From: Desulfovibrio sp.
Lineage (GTDB): Bacteria; Desulfobacterota; Desulfovibrionia; Desulfovibrionales; Desulfovibrionaceae
Length of the DNA: 64,000 nt
Direction of reading: 5' to 3'
Assembly (NCBI GenBank): GCA_031272405.1
Contig: JAISTW010000027.1
Coordinates: forward strand, 1-64,000
The position numbers and the translations under genes are program-made. Below the pieces are notes generated by a model. It searched no databases. It saw nothing but the letters and a program-made list of their open reading frames with translations, and had not been told where the DNA came from. Each line of letters opens with the position of its first letter. The stretch's first letter is position 1. Positions 1-8,825 of the stretch are shown here, piece by piece.

Positions 1-621
1 GTCGATGAAAGCAAGGCCGTCACCTTTGGCGCGGCCATTGACGAGCTCGGCGCCGCAGGCGGCAACGACACCCTGTATGGCGACGAAGGCGACGACGTCA
101 TCTTCGGCGGCGGCGGCGATGACAAGCTGTTCGGCGGGGCGGGCGACGACTATCTCTTCGGCGGCACGGGCAACGACTACCTGGACGGCGGGACAAGCGT
201 GAACGGCGACCACCTCTACGGCGGGGCCGGCAACGACATACTGGTCTTCAACCCGGCCGACGTCATAGACGGCGGGGCGGGCATAGACTTCCTGCTGGTG
301 GGCAACGACAGCGTGGAAGCGTTCTTTAACGCATCCAACAATGTCAGCAACGTGGAAGTCGTCATCCACGCCGACCAGGTCGCCGACCTGACCAACCTGA
401 AAGATCTGAACGCGCTTGATGCCCTGGATATTACGGTGAACAAGGACGGCAGCATCACATTGGGAGAAACCTGGTCCAAGGCGGAAGCGCAGCCGCACGA
501 GAACCAACACTTTACCGCCTTCACCAGCGCGGACCACGCCGGGCTGACGGTGGAACTGAACAACGACGCCCTTGAAAGAGTGACAGATGAGGCTACCTAT
601 AAGATGAAAGTGTGGAGCTGA
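1..621 (+). CDS. RTX-type calcium-binding secreted protein, C-terminal fragment
   Basis: The gene enters from the left edge in frame 1 and stops with TGA at 619-621. The first 80 or so residues are glycine/aspartate-rich nonapeptides of the GGxGxDxL type ([41 protein letters not shown]), the calcium-binding beta-roll repeats of haemolysin-type proteins. After a final GGAGIDFLL turn comes a repeat-free tail of about 110 residues ending MKVWS. In this family repeats lie near the C-terminus and export is by a type I secretion machine that reads the C-terminal tail. The protein is therefore probably a large surface adhesin or exoprotein. Its N-terminus and any secretion genes lie outside the window. 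Confidence 0.85.
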   Translation, partial: VDESKAVTFGAAIDELGAAGGNDTLYGDEGDDVIFGGGGDDKLFGGAGDDYLFGGTGNDYLDGGTSVNGDHLYGGAGNDILVFNPADVIDGGAGIDFLLVGNDSVEAFFNASNNVSNVEVVIHADQVADLTNLKDLNALDALDITVNKDGSITLGETWSKAEAQPHENQHFTAFTSADHAGLTVELNNDALERVTDEATYKMKVWS

Positions 622-634
622 ACAGCAACCCCAC

Positions 635-712
635 GGCGCGGCCTCGGCCGCGCCGACCCTCACGTGATTGTAGATTTCAGGCCCCGGCAGGGAAACCGCC
701 GGGGCCTTGGGT
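635..712 (+). terminator. Two hairpins after the RTX gene, probable terminator
   Basis: GGCGCGGCC (635-643) and GGCCGCGCC (646-654) form a 9-bp stem with a tiny loop. GGCCCCGGC (680-688) and GCCGGGGCC (698-706) form a second perfect 9-bp stem with a 9-nt loop. The sequence after the second stem is only moderately T-rich, so termination is likely but not textbook. Confidence 0.5.
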
Positions 713-751
713 TATTGGGCAATGAACAGGCCGCGCGGCGCAGCCTGAACC

Positions 752-877
752 TCAGACAAGAAGGAGAAACTCTTCAGGCGAAACGGCCCTGACAGCCGAG
801 GCGGCATAGTCCTTTGTATCCCTTGTGACAACGGCGCGCTCCGGGCTTGCAACGTGAATGCCGATGCTGTATACTAT
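752..877 (-). pseudogene. PIN-domain (VapC-like) toxin remnant, C-terminal piece
   Basis: Read on the minus strand, the last 42 codons before a TGA at 752-754 give HVASPERAVVTRDTKDY followed by VRAVSPEEFL. This resembles the C-terminal end of PIN-domain toxins, where a VTRDxKDF strand with a catalytic Asp is followed by a short variable turn and a PEEFL-like end. Upstream in the same frame the similarity stops, and no acidic N-terminal PIN motif is seen. No antitoxin gene is next to it. This looks like the 3' stub of a decayed toxin gene. The match is by eye over about 40 residues, so chance resemblance is possible. Confidence 0.4.
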
Positions 878-986
878 GGGCTTGGATTCGCGCGGCGGAT
901 AATGGCGTGTCCCGCAGAAACTTCCGGCAACGGATGTATGGCGTTGAATTTGTCTGTCAATCAAAGCGACGAGAGGGAAAGCAGTC

Positions 987-1550
987 ATGAATGAAGTGTT
1001 GCAAAACATCAAAAACCGTCGTTCCGTGCGTAAATATCAGACGCGGCAGATCCCCGGGGAACTGTGCGAAAGCATCGTCGAGGCCGGTCTGTACGCTCCG
1101 TCCGGCAGGAACAGTCAGGCGGTGCACATCACCGTGGTGCGCAAAAAAGACCTCATAGAGCGTATAACGGAGGAACTGAAGGCCGCAGTGGCCCGCACGC
1201 CGGGAAACCGCTACAGGGATTCCGTCGGAGCGGCGAGCTACACGGTCAATTTCGGCGCGCCCACCTTCATGATCGTTTCGGCGGACGTTTCCCGCGCGGT
1301 CACGCCGGAAGCGGACTGCGCATGCGCGCTGGAAAACATGTTTCTGGCGGCCCGCTCCCTCGGCATCGGCTCCTGCTGGATCAATCAGCTCGGCTCCGTC
1401 AACGGGGATTCCGCTTTTCTGAACTTTTTGCGGGCGGAAGCGGGATTTCCGGAGGGGAACGTCATTTTCGGCTGCGGGGCTTTCGGCTATCCTGTGGGGG
1501 ATTTTCCCCAGGCGCCGGCCCGCAAGGGGACGAGCAACCTGGTTGAGTAA
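987..1550 (+). CDS. Nitroreductase-family FMN oxidoreductase
   Basis: A 187-residue protein of usual length for small nitroreductases. It opens with IKNRRSVRKYQTRQIP, the family's N-terminal signature in which an Arg-Ser-x-Arg segment contacts the FMN phosphate, followed by APSGRNSQ. Later come the helix CACALENMFLAARSLGIGSCWI and a glycine-rich GCGAFGYP near the end, where other family members complete the flavin site. Members use NAD(P)H to reduce nitroaromatics, quinones or related acceptors; the substrate here is unknown. The start at 987 follows a GAGAGGGAAA purine run about 9 nt upstream. The gene stands alone, with a GC hairpin (1563-1581) just after it. Confidence 0.85.
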   Translation: MNEVLQNIKNRRSVRKYQTRQIPGELCESIVEAGLYAPSGRNSQAVHITVVRKKDLIERITEELKAAVARTPGNRYRDSVGAASYTVNFGAPTFMIVSADVSRAVTPEADCACALENMFLAARSLGIGSCWINQLGSVNGDSAFLNFLRAEAGFPEGNVIFGCGAFGYPVGDFPQAPARKGTSNLVE

Positions 1551-2168
1551 GCGGGTTGCGCGGCGCGCCGAAAGGGCGCGCGGCGACGGGAAAAGCAGGG
1601 CGCAGAGCGTCTTATGCGTTTCATGAAAAAGCTTTGTTGAAATAAATAGTTCCCCGGAGAGGGGAAAGGGGGTATCTCAGGGCCCGGATCACGTCAATTC
1701 GCGATTTATGGAGGGCCCATGAGACAAACCACTCAGGACTGCACGAACAATTCCGCAAGGGCGAACCGCTCCGCAAGGAACGCGCGTCATGCCTCCCGTC
1801 TTTTCGGAGATGTTCACGGCATGAGGTCGCGGGAGGTCTTCGTCCCGCCCGTCACGTCATCCGTTCCGGCCGTTCGGAGTCGTCTTTGTCCGCGTTTCCG
1901 CTTTCCGTTCAATACCGTTCTGCACGTCTCCAACTGAGCGTCCGCGCGGATGGGCACGGATAAACAAGCTCCTTTCGGGACGACGCGAAAGAAACAGCGT
2001 CCGTTCCGCGACGGGTCTGTTCCACGAACTCCGGGGGCCTCCCTGATTGGCGCCCGTCCGTCATAATCGGCGGCGCGAGATCCTGTTTCGGCTGAAAACG
2101 CCGTCCGCGTCCTGGCCTTTTGCCGTCCGCGCGACGCCCAATCTCATTGCAATCAAGGATGTGCCATC
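1551..2168. other. 618-bp intergenic region before the sulfate importer
   Basis: No well-supported gene. It begins with a 7-bp GC hairpin (GCGCGCC 1563-1569 / GGCGCGC 1575-1581), then TTCCCC/GGGGAA (about 1650-1666) as a small second stem and a purine-rich stretch. One short open frame (1719-1937) has a good ribosome site and is listed separately. The rest, up to the AAGGA (2154-2158) serving sbp, shows no tRNA, known riboswitch fold or clear promoter to my reading. The length and the paired elements suggest a long regulated leader for the importer operon. Confidence 0.4.
1719..1937 (+). CDS. Possible small arginine-rich protein or leader ORF
   Basis: A 72-codon frame starting ATG at 1719, preceded by GGAG seven nucleotides upstream, which is better than most random starts. 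The predicted peptide is rich in Arg, Ser and Asn (ARANRSARNARHASR) and has no domain, signal peptide or membrane segment that I recognise. It lies 230 bp upstream of sbp in the same direction, so it might be a leader peptide or a small gene in the sulfate-importer transcript. The composition also fits a chance frame in GC-rich DNA. Confidence 0.2.
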   Translation: MRQTTQDCTNNSARANRSARNARHASRLFGDVHGMRSREVFVPPVTSSVPAVRSRLCPRFRFPFNTVLHVSN

Positions 2169-3194
2169 ATGAAAAGTCTTTCCCGATTTTTTTCATTTTT
2201 CCTGGCGTTGGCGACATTTTTCGCCGCGTCTCTATTTCCGGCCACTTTCGTTCCGGCAGCTGAGCTGGAACTGACCAATGTTTCCTATGATCCGACGCGG
2301 GAACTTTACGAGAGTTTCAACAAGGCCTTCCAGAAACACTACAAGGCCAAAACCGGAAAGAACATATCCGTCGTCCAGTCCCACGGCGGCTCCAGCAAGC
2401 AGGCCCGCGCCGTCATAGAGGGCAACGCGGCAGATGTCGTGACCCTGGCTTTGGCGTACGACATCACGGCCATTGAAAAAGCCGGCCTGATCAAGGCGGG
2501 CTGGCAGAAGAGCTTCCCGAACAACAGTTCGCCCTACACTTCGACCATCGTTTTTCTGGTCCGCAAGGGGAATCCCAAAAACCTGAAAGATTGGGGCGAC
2601 CTGATTCGCGACGGCGTCGGCATCATCACGCCCAATCCCAAAACATCCGGCGGCGCGCGCTGGAACTATCTTGCCGCCTGGGCCTGGGCCCATCGTCAAT
2701 ACAAAGGGGACGAAAAGGCTGTGAAGGACTTTATCGCCAAATTGTTCAAGCGCGTGCTGGTGCTGGATACCGGCGCGCGCGGCTCCACCAATACCTTTGT
2801 CCAGAACGGACAGGGCGATGTCCTCCTGGCCTGGGAAAACGAGGCATATCTGGCTCTGAAGGAGCAAAAGGGGAAGTTTGAAATCGTGACCCCCGGCCTC
2901 AGCATTCTGGCCGAACCTCCCGTGGCCATTGTGGACTCGGTGGTGGACAAACGAGGCAGCAGGGAAGCGGCCACGGAATATCTCCACTATCTCTATTCGG
3001 ACGAAGGACAGCGCATAGCGGGCCAAAATTTCTATCGGCCCAGCAATCCGGTCATCGCCAAAGAGTTCGGAGACAGGTTCGACCTCAAGGTCAATCTCGT
3101 GACGGTGGACGATCCCATCTTCGGCGGCTGGAACAAGGTGCAGTCCGTACATTTCAACGACGGCGGCGTCTTTGATCAGATTTACACACGATAA
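2169..3194 (+). CDS. sbp: Sulfate ABC transporter, periplasmic sulfate-binding protein
   Basis: 341 residues with a hydrophobic signal peptide (about residues 1-30, cleavage near PAAEL). The mature start [17 protein letters not shown] is typical of the Sbp/CysP group, followed by the anion-binding loop [13 protein letters not shown] and by [17 protein letters not shown] and [18 protein letters not shown]. It should bind sulfate or thiosulfate in the periplasm and deliver it to CysT-CysW. It is first of four same-strand genes sbp-cysT-cysW-cysA. Start chosen at ATG 2169 with AAGGA at 2154-2158. Sulfate and thiosulfate preference cannot be separated by eye. Confidence 0.93.
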   Translation: MKSLSRFFSFFLALATFFAASLFPATFVPAAELELTNVSYDPTRELYESFNKAFQKHYKAKTGKNISVVQSHGGSSKQARAVIEGNAADVVTLALAYDITAIEKAGLIKAGWQKSFPNNSSPYTSTIVFLVRKGNPKNLKDWGDLIRDGVGIITPNPKTSGGARWNYLAAWAWAHRQYKGDEKAVKDFIAKLFKRVLVLDTGARGSTNTFVQNGQGDVLLAWENEAYLALKEQKGKFEIVTPGLSILAEPPVAIVDSVVDKRGSREAATEYLHYLYSDEGQRIAGQNFYRPSNPVIAKEFGDRFDLKVNLVTVDDPIFGGWNKVQSVHFNDGGVFDQIYTR

Positions 3195-3252
3195 CCCATA
3201 ATCCGGCGGCCGCCCTCCCAAGGGGCGGCCGCCGACACTGGCGGACTACGCG

Positions 3253-4083
3253 ATGAAAACGAGACTCAAAAACAAAACCATACCCGGATTCGGTCTTTCC
3301 CTGGGCATCACCATGGCCTTTGTCAGCATGGTGGTGTTGATTCCCATGTTTTCCATCGTGCTGCAATCGTCGGCTCTGGGGTGGAGCGGCTTTTGGAAGA
3401 CAGTTTTTGATGCCCGCGTGCTGGCCAGTTACCGCGTCAGTTTCCTGTGCTCCTTCATTGCCGCTTCCCTGAACTGCTTTTTCGGCGTCATGCTGGCCTG
3501 GGTTCTCTCACGATACCGTTTTCCAGGCCGGAGGATTATTGACGGCATGATAGAACTGCCCTTCGCCCTGCCCACCGCCGTGGCCGGCATCGCCCTGACG
3601 GCGCTCTATTCCGGCAAGGGGTGGGTTGGCGCCTTTTTCGCGGACCTGGATATAAAAATCGCCTATACGCCCGCAGGCATCACCATTGCCCTGACCTTCA
3701 TCGGTCTGCCTTTTATTGTACGGGCCGTGCAACCGGTTCTGGAGCAACTGGACCCGGTTTATGAGGAGGCCGGACGCATGCTGGGGGCATCCCCGGCGCG
3801 GATATTCCGCAGCGTCATCCTGCCGGAGATCGTCCCGGCCCTGCTCACGGGTTTTGGCCTGGCCTTCGCGCGCGCTCTGGGCGAATACGGGAGCGTCATT
3901 TTCATCGCCGGGAATATGCCTTTCAAAACGGAAATCGCGCCCCTCATCATTATGAGCAAACTGGAGCAATTCAACTACGGAGAAGCTACCGCCGTGGCCC
4001 TGACCATGCTCATGGCCTCCTTCGTCATCATGTTCTGCATCAACGTCGTCCAGTCGCGAGCGGCCCGCTTTGTCAAGGAGTAA
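3253..4083 (+). CDS. cysT: Sulfate ABC transporter permease CysT
   Basis: 276 residues with about six hydrophobic segments. It carries the permease EAA loop that contacts the ATPase (EEAGRMLGASPARIFRSVILPEIVPALLTGFGLAFARALGEYGSVIF), and the sequence FARALGEYGSV is characteristic of CysT/CysU. It forms the inner-membrane channel with CysW. It lies 58 bp after sbp and 8 bp before cysW, so co-transcription is likely. Confidence 0.92.
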   Translation: MKTRLKNKTIPGFGLSLGITMAFVSMVVLIPMFSIVLQSSALGWSGFWKTVFDARVLASYRVSFLCSFIAASLNCFFGVMLAWVLSRYRFPGRRIIDGMIELPFALPTAVAGIALTALYSGKGWVGAFFADLDIKIAYTPAGITIALTFIGLPFIVRAVQPVLEQLDPVYEEAGRMLGASPARIFRSVILPEIVPALLTGFGLAFARALGEYGSVIFIAGNMPFKTEIAPLIIMSKLEQFNYGEATAVALTMLMASFVIMFCINVVQSRAARFVKE

Positions 4084-4091
4084 GGAACATT

Positions 4092-4922
4092 ATGAGAACT
4101 AAAGCGAATACCTGGACGGCCCGCGCTCTGATCGGAGCCAGCGTCCTGTTCATTCTGGTCATGTTGGCCCTGCCGCTGGCCATGATTCTGTCCGAAGCCC
4201 TTCATGCCGGCTGGAGCGCCTACTGGAAGGCCATATCGGATTCCTACACGCTCAAGGCCGCGCATCTCACCCTGACGGCGACGGCGGCGGCCGTGGTTCT
4301 GAACGCCGTCTTCGGCCTGGCGGCGGCCTGGGCCATCACCAGATTCGAATTTCCCGGCAAGCGGCTGCTGACGACGATCATTGACATTCCCTTCGCCGTC
4401 TCGCCCGTCATCGCCGGGCTTGTTTTCATTTTGACCTTCGGGCGGCTCGGCTGGATGAACCCTATCCTGACCGCCTACGACATCAAGATCGTGTTCGCGA
4501 CTCCGGGCATTGTCATCGCGACCGTTTTCATCACCTTTCCCTTTGTGGCCCGGGAGATCATTCCCGTTCTGGAGGCGCGCGGCAACGACGAAGAACAGGC
4601 GGCCGCATTGATGGGGGCCGGGTTTTTCACCATTTTCCGCAAAATCACCTTTCCGCATATACGCTGGGCCCTGCTGTACAGCGTCATTCTGTGCACGGCC
4701 AGGGCCATGGGCGAGTTCGGGGCTGTTTCCGTCGTCTCGGGTCATTTGCGGGGAAAAACCAACACGCTGCCCCTGCATGTGGAAATTCTCTATAACGAGT
4801 ATCAGTTCACGGCGGCTTTCGCCGTCGCCTCCCTTCTGGCGGCGGCGGCCATAGTCATACTTGTGGCGCGCAATATTGTGGAATATATGGTAAAAAAAGA
4901 GGATGGCGGTCATGTACGTTGA
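4092..4922 (+). CDS. cysW: Sulfate ABC transporter permease CysW
   Basis: 276 residues, a paralogue of the preceding permease with the same membrane pattern and its own EAA loop (DEEQAAALMGAGFFTIFRKITFP, then ARAMGEFGAVSVVSGHLRGKTNTLPLHVEILYNEY). The GEFGAVSVVSG and TLPLHVEILYNEY segments are typical CysW. It pairs with CysT in the importer. A start signal for cysA lies inside its last codons (11-bp overlap with the chosen cysA start), which indicates translational coupling. Confidence 0.93.
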   Translation: MRTKANTWTARALIGASVLFILVMLALPLAMILSEALHAGWSAYWKAISDSYTLKAAHLTLTATAAAVVLNAVFGLAAAWAITRFEFPGKRLLTTIIDIPFAVSPVIAGLVFILTFGRLGWMNPILTAYDIKIVFATPGIVIATVFITFPFVAREIIPVLEARGNDEEQAAALMGAGFFTIFRKITFPHIRWALLYSVILCTARAMGEFGAVSVVSGHLRGKTNTLPLHVEILYNEYQFTAAFAVASLLAAAAIVILVARNIVEYMVKKEDGGHVR

Positions 4923-5994
4923 ACTTCGCGGCATCAACAAACATTTCGGCGCCTACCAGGCTTCGCGGGATGTCAGCTTCGGCATTGAGGAAGGCAATCT
5001 CGCGGCCCTGCTGGGACCGAGCGGAAGCGGAAAGACGACCATCCTCCGCATGATCGCTGGTCTGGAAAGTCCGGACTCCGGGGATATTTTCATTGACGGC
5101 GCGCGGGTCAACGATTTGCCGTCAAGCAAGCGCGGCATCGGCTTCGTGTTCCAGAACTACGCCCTGTTCCGTTACATGACGGTCTTCGACAATATCGGCT
5201 TCGGTCTTTCGGTGCAAAAGACGCCCCGCGCGGAACTTGCCGCCAGAGTGGAGGAATTGCTGCGGCTCATCGGCATGGAAGGCATGGAGCGCCGCTATCC
5301 CGCGCAACTTTCCGGCGGGCAGAAACAGCGGGTGGCTTTTGCCCGCGCGCTCGCCCCCAACCCCCGCCTCCTGCTCTTGGACGAGCCTTTCGCGGCCATA
5401 GACGCCAAGGTACGACAGGGCTTGCGCTCCTGGCTGCGGGGCATGATCAGCCGGCTCGGCCTCACCAGCATTTTCGTCACGCATGATCAGGCCGAAGCCA
5501 TAGAGGTGGCGGACGAGATCATTGTGACCAACGCGGGAAGAGTGGAACAGAAGGGCAGGCCTGTGGAACTCTACAAGTCCCCGGCGACTCCTTTTGTGGC
5601 CCGTTTTGTGGGCGATTCCGCTCCCATTGGAGATATCGGCAGGCTCAAGGGCTTTGATGGGGCGGATGCGGACGTTTCAGGCGTCGTGTCCGGGGCGATC
5701 CGACCGGAATTCATCAAAATTTTCGCGCCGGGGGAAAGCGTTCAATGTGAATCGGCCGTTGAGGCGGCTGTGGTGGAAAGCGTCATTTTTCGGGGGGACG
5801 CTCTGGAGGTGTCCCTGATTCTCAAAGATACCCGTCTCTCTGCCCGCTATCCCCTGGAGAAAGAAACCATCGCCGCGGGCCAGAAGATCAGGGCGCTTGT
5901 GTACTGCCTCTACGCTTTTGAAGGCGGGCGCACCCGACTTTTGCACAACGCGTGTCTGGGACGCCAGCACGACGCGTACAGCTATTCCATCTGA
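4912..5994 (+). CDS. cysA: Sulfate ABC transporter ATP-binding protein CysA
   Basis: About 360 residues: an ATPase domain with Walker A GPSGSGKTT, Q-loop FQNYALF, signature LSGGQKQR, Walker B LLLLDEPFAAID and H-loop THDQ, followed by a C-terminal TOBE-like regulatory region. It powers sulfate import. I prefer ATG 4912 over the in-frame ATG at 4903, because AGAGGA (4898-4903) is correctly spaced for 4912 and overlaps the other. Last gene of the sbp-cysTWA operon; the next gene is convergent. Confidence 0.92.
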   Translation: MYVELRGINKHFGAYQASRDVSFGIEEGNLAALLGPSGSGKTTILRMIAGLESPDSGDIFIDGARVNDLPSSKRGIGFVFQNYALFRYMTVFDNIGFGLSVQKTPRAELAARVEELLRLIGMEGMERRYPAQLSGGQKQRVAFARALAPNPRLLLLDEPFAAIDAKVRQGLRSWLRGMISRLGLTSIFVTHDQAEAIEVADEIIVTNAGRVEQKGRPVELYKSPATPFVARFVGDSAPIGDIGRLKGFDGADADVSGVVSGAIRPEFIKIFAPGESVQCESAVEAAVVESVIFRGDALEVSLILKDTRLSARYPLEKETIAAGQKIRALVYCLYAFEGGRTRLLHNACLGRQHDAYSYSI

Positions 5995-6021
5995 CGCCTT
6001 CGGCCGTCAAAAAACATCGCT

Positions 6022-7206
6022 TCAGCTGTGCGTGGGGGGCGGCATTGTCCCCGGGGGCACGGCAAGGGCGGCGCGCCAGGCCGCCAGGGCCTGCTCCAGA
6101 TAGTCGCGCGCCCCACAGAAGCCGCCGGCTTCCTTGAGCCCCTGATTGAGGGCGAAAAGCCCGGCCGCGACATCGGCCCAGTCCACATATCCCATATGGC
6201 CCAGGCGCACTATGCGGCCCTTCAGGTGATCCTGCCCGCCGGCCATGAGCACGCCGAATTTCTCCGCGGCGCAGCGCAGCACCGCTCCCCCGTCCACGCC
6301 TTCCGGCAAAAGCACGCTGGTCAGGCCCCAGGAGAAATTCTTCCGGGCAAACAGGGAAAGCCCCATGGCGCTCACGCCCGTGCGGGCGAGCATGGTCAGG
6401 GCCCACTGTTTTCTGTAGACGGCTTCAAGCCCGTGTTCCAGCAGCAGGGCCAGACTTTCATCCAGGCCCAGGATAAGATTGACGGGCGAAGTGAAGTTTG
6501 TCTGTCCCTTGGCCAGGTTGTCGCGTTCCTTGACCAGATTGAAGTAAAAACAGCCCGGCGGGACGCTCTCCGCCTTTTTCCAGGCTCTGGGAGACAAGGC
6601 CAGCAAGGCGAGCCCCGGAGGCAGCATGAGACCTTTCTGAGAGCCGGTGAGCAGGCAGTCGAGGCCCCATTCGTCCATGGGGCAGGGACACAGCCCCACG
6701 GCGGAAATGCCGTCCGCGACCAGGAGAACTTCCCGGGCGCGGCACACGGCCGCCACTTCCCGCACGGGGTGCAACACGCCGGTGGATGTTTCGGAGTGCT
6801 GGATCAAAACCCCGGCGATGGCGGGGTCGCCGTCAAGTTTTTCCGTCACGGCTTTCGCCGTGACGGCCTCGCCCCACGGCGCGGAAAGGGTGACGACTTC
6901 CAGGCCGCGCATGGCGGCGATTTGCGCCCAGCGCTGGCCGAATTTGCCGGCCTCGGCCACAAGCACCTTTTCCCCGGGCTGAAAGAGGCAGTGCGCCGCC
7001 GCCGTCATGGCGCCTGTGCCGGAGCAGGAAAGGGGCAGCACAGGCCCGGCCGTGCCGAAAAGCAGGCGCAGATTGGTTTGCACGCGGCCCATGATGGCCT
7101 TGAACTCGTCTTTGCGGTGGTGCAGCATGTCCCTAGCCAGGGCCAGACGCACGCGTTCCGGCAGGGGAGTGGGACCGGGCGTGAGCAGGCGCGTTTTTTC
7201 GGGCAT
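6022..7206 (-). CDS. Class V PLP aminotransferase (alanine-glyoxylate / serine-pyruvate type)
   Basis: About 394 residues. N-terminal LLTPGPTPLPERVR and a later MLHHRKDEF are typical of alanine-glyoxylate aminotransferases. SCSGTGAMTAA forms the PLP-phosphate region, VLIQHSETSTGVLHPV and LLVADGISAVG line the cofactor, and TGSQKGLMLPPGLA holds the Schiff-base lysine. It would transfer amino groups between small amino acids and glyoxylate or pyruvate. It starts 19 bp after nadB on the same strand, so it is probably co-transcribed with nadCAB; whether it helps NAD synthesis is unknown. ATG 7206 is chosen over an upstream TTG because GAGGAG sits 7 nt before it. Confidence 0.85.
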   Translation of the reverse strand: MPEKTRLLTPGPTPLPERVRLALARDMLHHRKDEFKAIMGRVQTNLRLLFGTAGPVLPLSCSGTGAMTAAAHCLFQPGEKVLVAEAGKFGQRWAQIAAMRGLEVVTLSAPWGEAVTAKAVTEKLDGDPAIAGVLIQHSETSTGVLHPVREVAAVCRAREVLLVADGISAVGLCPCPMDEWGLDCLLTGSQKGLMLPPGLALLALSPRAWKKAESVPPGCFYFNLVKERDNLAKGQTNFTSPVNLILGLDESLALLLEHGLEAVYRKQWALTMLARTGVSAMGLSLFARKNFSWGLTSVLLPEGVDGGAVLRCAAEKFGVLMAGGQDHLKGRIVRLGHMGYVDWADVAAGLFALNQGLKEAGGFCGARDYLEQALAAWRAALAVPPGTMPPPTHS

Positions 7207-7225
7207 TTGCAATCTCCTCGTGTTT

Positions 7226-8815
7226 TCAGTCTATTCTGTGGTGGCAGCCTATGCTCACGGGATTGCGCATGGCTGCCTGGGTGATGATGTAAGCCGTGTG
7301 CGAGCCGTGGAACAAATCCACAAGACGGCGGGAAATGCGCGTGTGCTTGTAAAAATCGTGAATATGGCGCACCAGGTCGCGCATGTCTTCAAAGGCCCGG
7401 CGCAAACGCGCGCCGGTACGCGAAATGCCGACGTAGTTCCACATGGTGTTGCGTATGTTGGTCCAGTCCTGGGCAACCAGAGCCGGATCGTCGCGTCTTT
7501 CGTCGCCTTCGTGCATCCAGTCGGGGATGGCGGCGCGCAGTTTCGCCGGGAGCGGCTTTTCCCGCCGCAGGCGCAGGCTGATGTCGCGCGCGCAGGAGAC
7601 GCCCCAGACAAGGCCTTCCAGCAGGGATGAGCTGGCCAGACGGTTGGCGCCGTGCAGTCCGGTGCAGGCGCATTCCCCAACGGCGTAGAGGCCGCGAAGG
7701 GAAGTGCGGCCGCGCGTGTCCGTCAGCAGGCCGCCGCAGAAATAATGGGCCGCCGGCACCACGGGTATCGGCTCCTTGCGGATGTCTATGCCCAACTCCC
7801 GGCAGGCATGAAAGACTGTGGGGAAGGACACGGTCAGATCTCCCGGAATGCCCGACGCGTCCAGAAAAAGGCAGGGCGCGCCGTTGTGCAGCATTTCCTC
7901 CATCATGGCCAGGGCCACGATGTCGCGCGGGGCCAGGTCCCCGCGCTTGTCATAGCGCGCCATGAAAGGTTTGCCGTGCACGTCCAGAAGACGCGCGCCC
8001 TCTCCGCGCATGGCCTCGGTGATGAGGGGACGGTTGTGGCTGCGTTCCTCATACAGGGCCGTGGGGTGGAACTGCATGAATTCCAGATTGGCCAGGCTCA
8101 CGCCGGCCCTGAGGGCCATGGAGACGCCCGCGCCCACGCAGGTTTTGGCATTGGTGGAGTGCAGGAAAATTTGTCCCACGCCCCCGGTGGCCAACACGGT
8201 GTAGTCGGCCAGTATGGTTTCCGGCTCGTCGCTTTCCTCATTGAGCACATAGACGCCCAGGCAGCGGTTGTCGACCTCATAACGGCATTGGGAATCCTTG
8301 GCGTGGTGGTGGCTCGTCAAAAGGTCAATGGCTGCGTGACGTCCGCGTCTTGTGATGCGCGGGTGCGCCAGAACAGCCGCCGTAAGGCCGTCCATGATGG
8401 CTTTGCCGGTAAAGTCGGCGCGGTGCGCGATGCGGGGCAGACCGTGCCCGCCTTCCCGCGTCAGACGGTACGCTCCCTCGGCGTCGCGGTCAAAGACGAC
8501 GCCCGCCCGTTCGGACAGCAGGCTGTCCACGCATTCCGGCCCCCGGCGGCAGAGGTGGCGCACAGCCTTGACGCAGTTGATATTGTGCCCGGCCGTCAGA
8601 ATGTCTCTGGCCAGAACCGCGGCATCGTCCACACCCGGTTCCGCCGCCCGGTAGATGATGCCGCCCTGGGCCAGGTTTGAATTGCCGTCGGCCAGATCCT
8701 CTCCGGCATTGAGCAGCAGGACGTCGGCGCCGTCATCGGCCAGGGTCAGTGCGCAGGCAAGGCCGGCTATGCCCGAGCCGAGAATCAGAACGGGAACATG
8801 TTTTCGTATGCTCAC
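7226..8815 (-). CDS. nadB: L-aspartate oxidase NadB
   Basis: 529 residues from a GTG start. The N-terminus VLILGSGIAGLACALTLADDGADVLLL is the FAD-binding Rossmann motif; SNLAQGG, TAGHNINCVKAV, QFHPTALY, RPLITEAMRGEGARL and HYFCGGLLTDTRGRTSLRGLYAVGECACTGLHGANRLASSSLLEG are NadB/fumarate-reductase flavoprotein blocks. It oxidises aspartate to iminoaspartate, substrate of NadA. GTG 8815 is preferred because GAGG lies 8 nt upstream and longer forms would add a non-homologous N-terminus overlapping nadA. Third of the nadC-nadA-nadB run. Confidence 0.95.
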   Translation of the reverse strand: MSIRKHVPVLILGSGIAGLACALTLADDGADVLLLNAGEDLADGNSNLAQGGIIYRAAEPGVDDAAVLARDILTAGHNINCVKAVRHLCRRGPECVDSLLSERAGVVFDRDAEGAYRLTREGGHGLPRIAHRADFTGKAIMDGLTAAVLAHPRITRRGRHAAIDLLTSHHHAKDSQCRYEVDNRCLGVYVLNEESDEPETILADYTVLATGGVGQIFLHSTNAKTCVGAGVSMALRAGVSLANLEFMQFHPTALYEERSHNRPLITEAMRGEGARLLDVHGKPFMARYDKRGDLAPRDIVALAMMEEMLHNGAPCLFLDASGIPGDLTVSFPTVFHACRELGIDIRKEPIPVVPAAHYFCGGLLTDTRGRTSLRGLYAVGECACTGLHGANRLASSSLLEGLVWGVSCARDISLRLRREKPLPAKLRAAIPDWMHEGDERRDDPALVAQDWTNIRNTMWNYVGISRTGARLRRAFEDMRDLVRHIHDFYKHTRISRRLVDLFHGSHTAYIITQAAMRNPVSIGCHHRID

Positions 8816-8825
8816 AAAAGTATCC

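Noticed and set aside
5995..6021. Terminator between cysA and the aminotransferase
   Set aside because: TGACG...CGTCA makes a mismatched stem, but the A/T run is on the wrong side for either gene's 3' end.
6028..7284. 418-codon plus-strand frame opposite the aminotransferase
   Set aside because: Full antisense to a gene with clear PLP motifs; no recognisable domain of its own.
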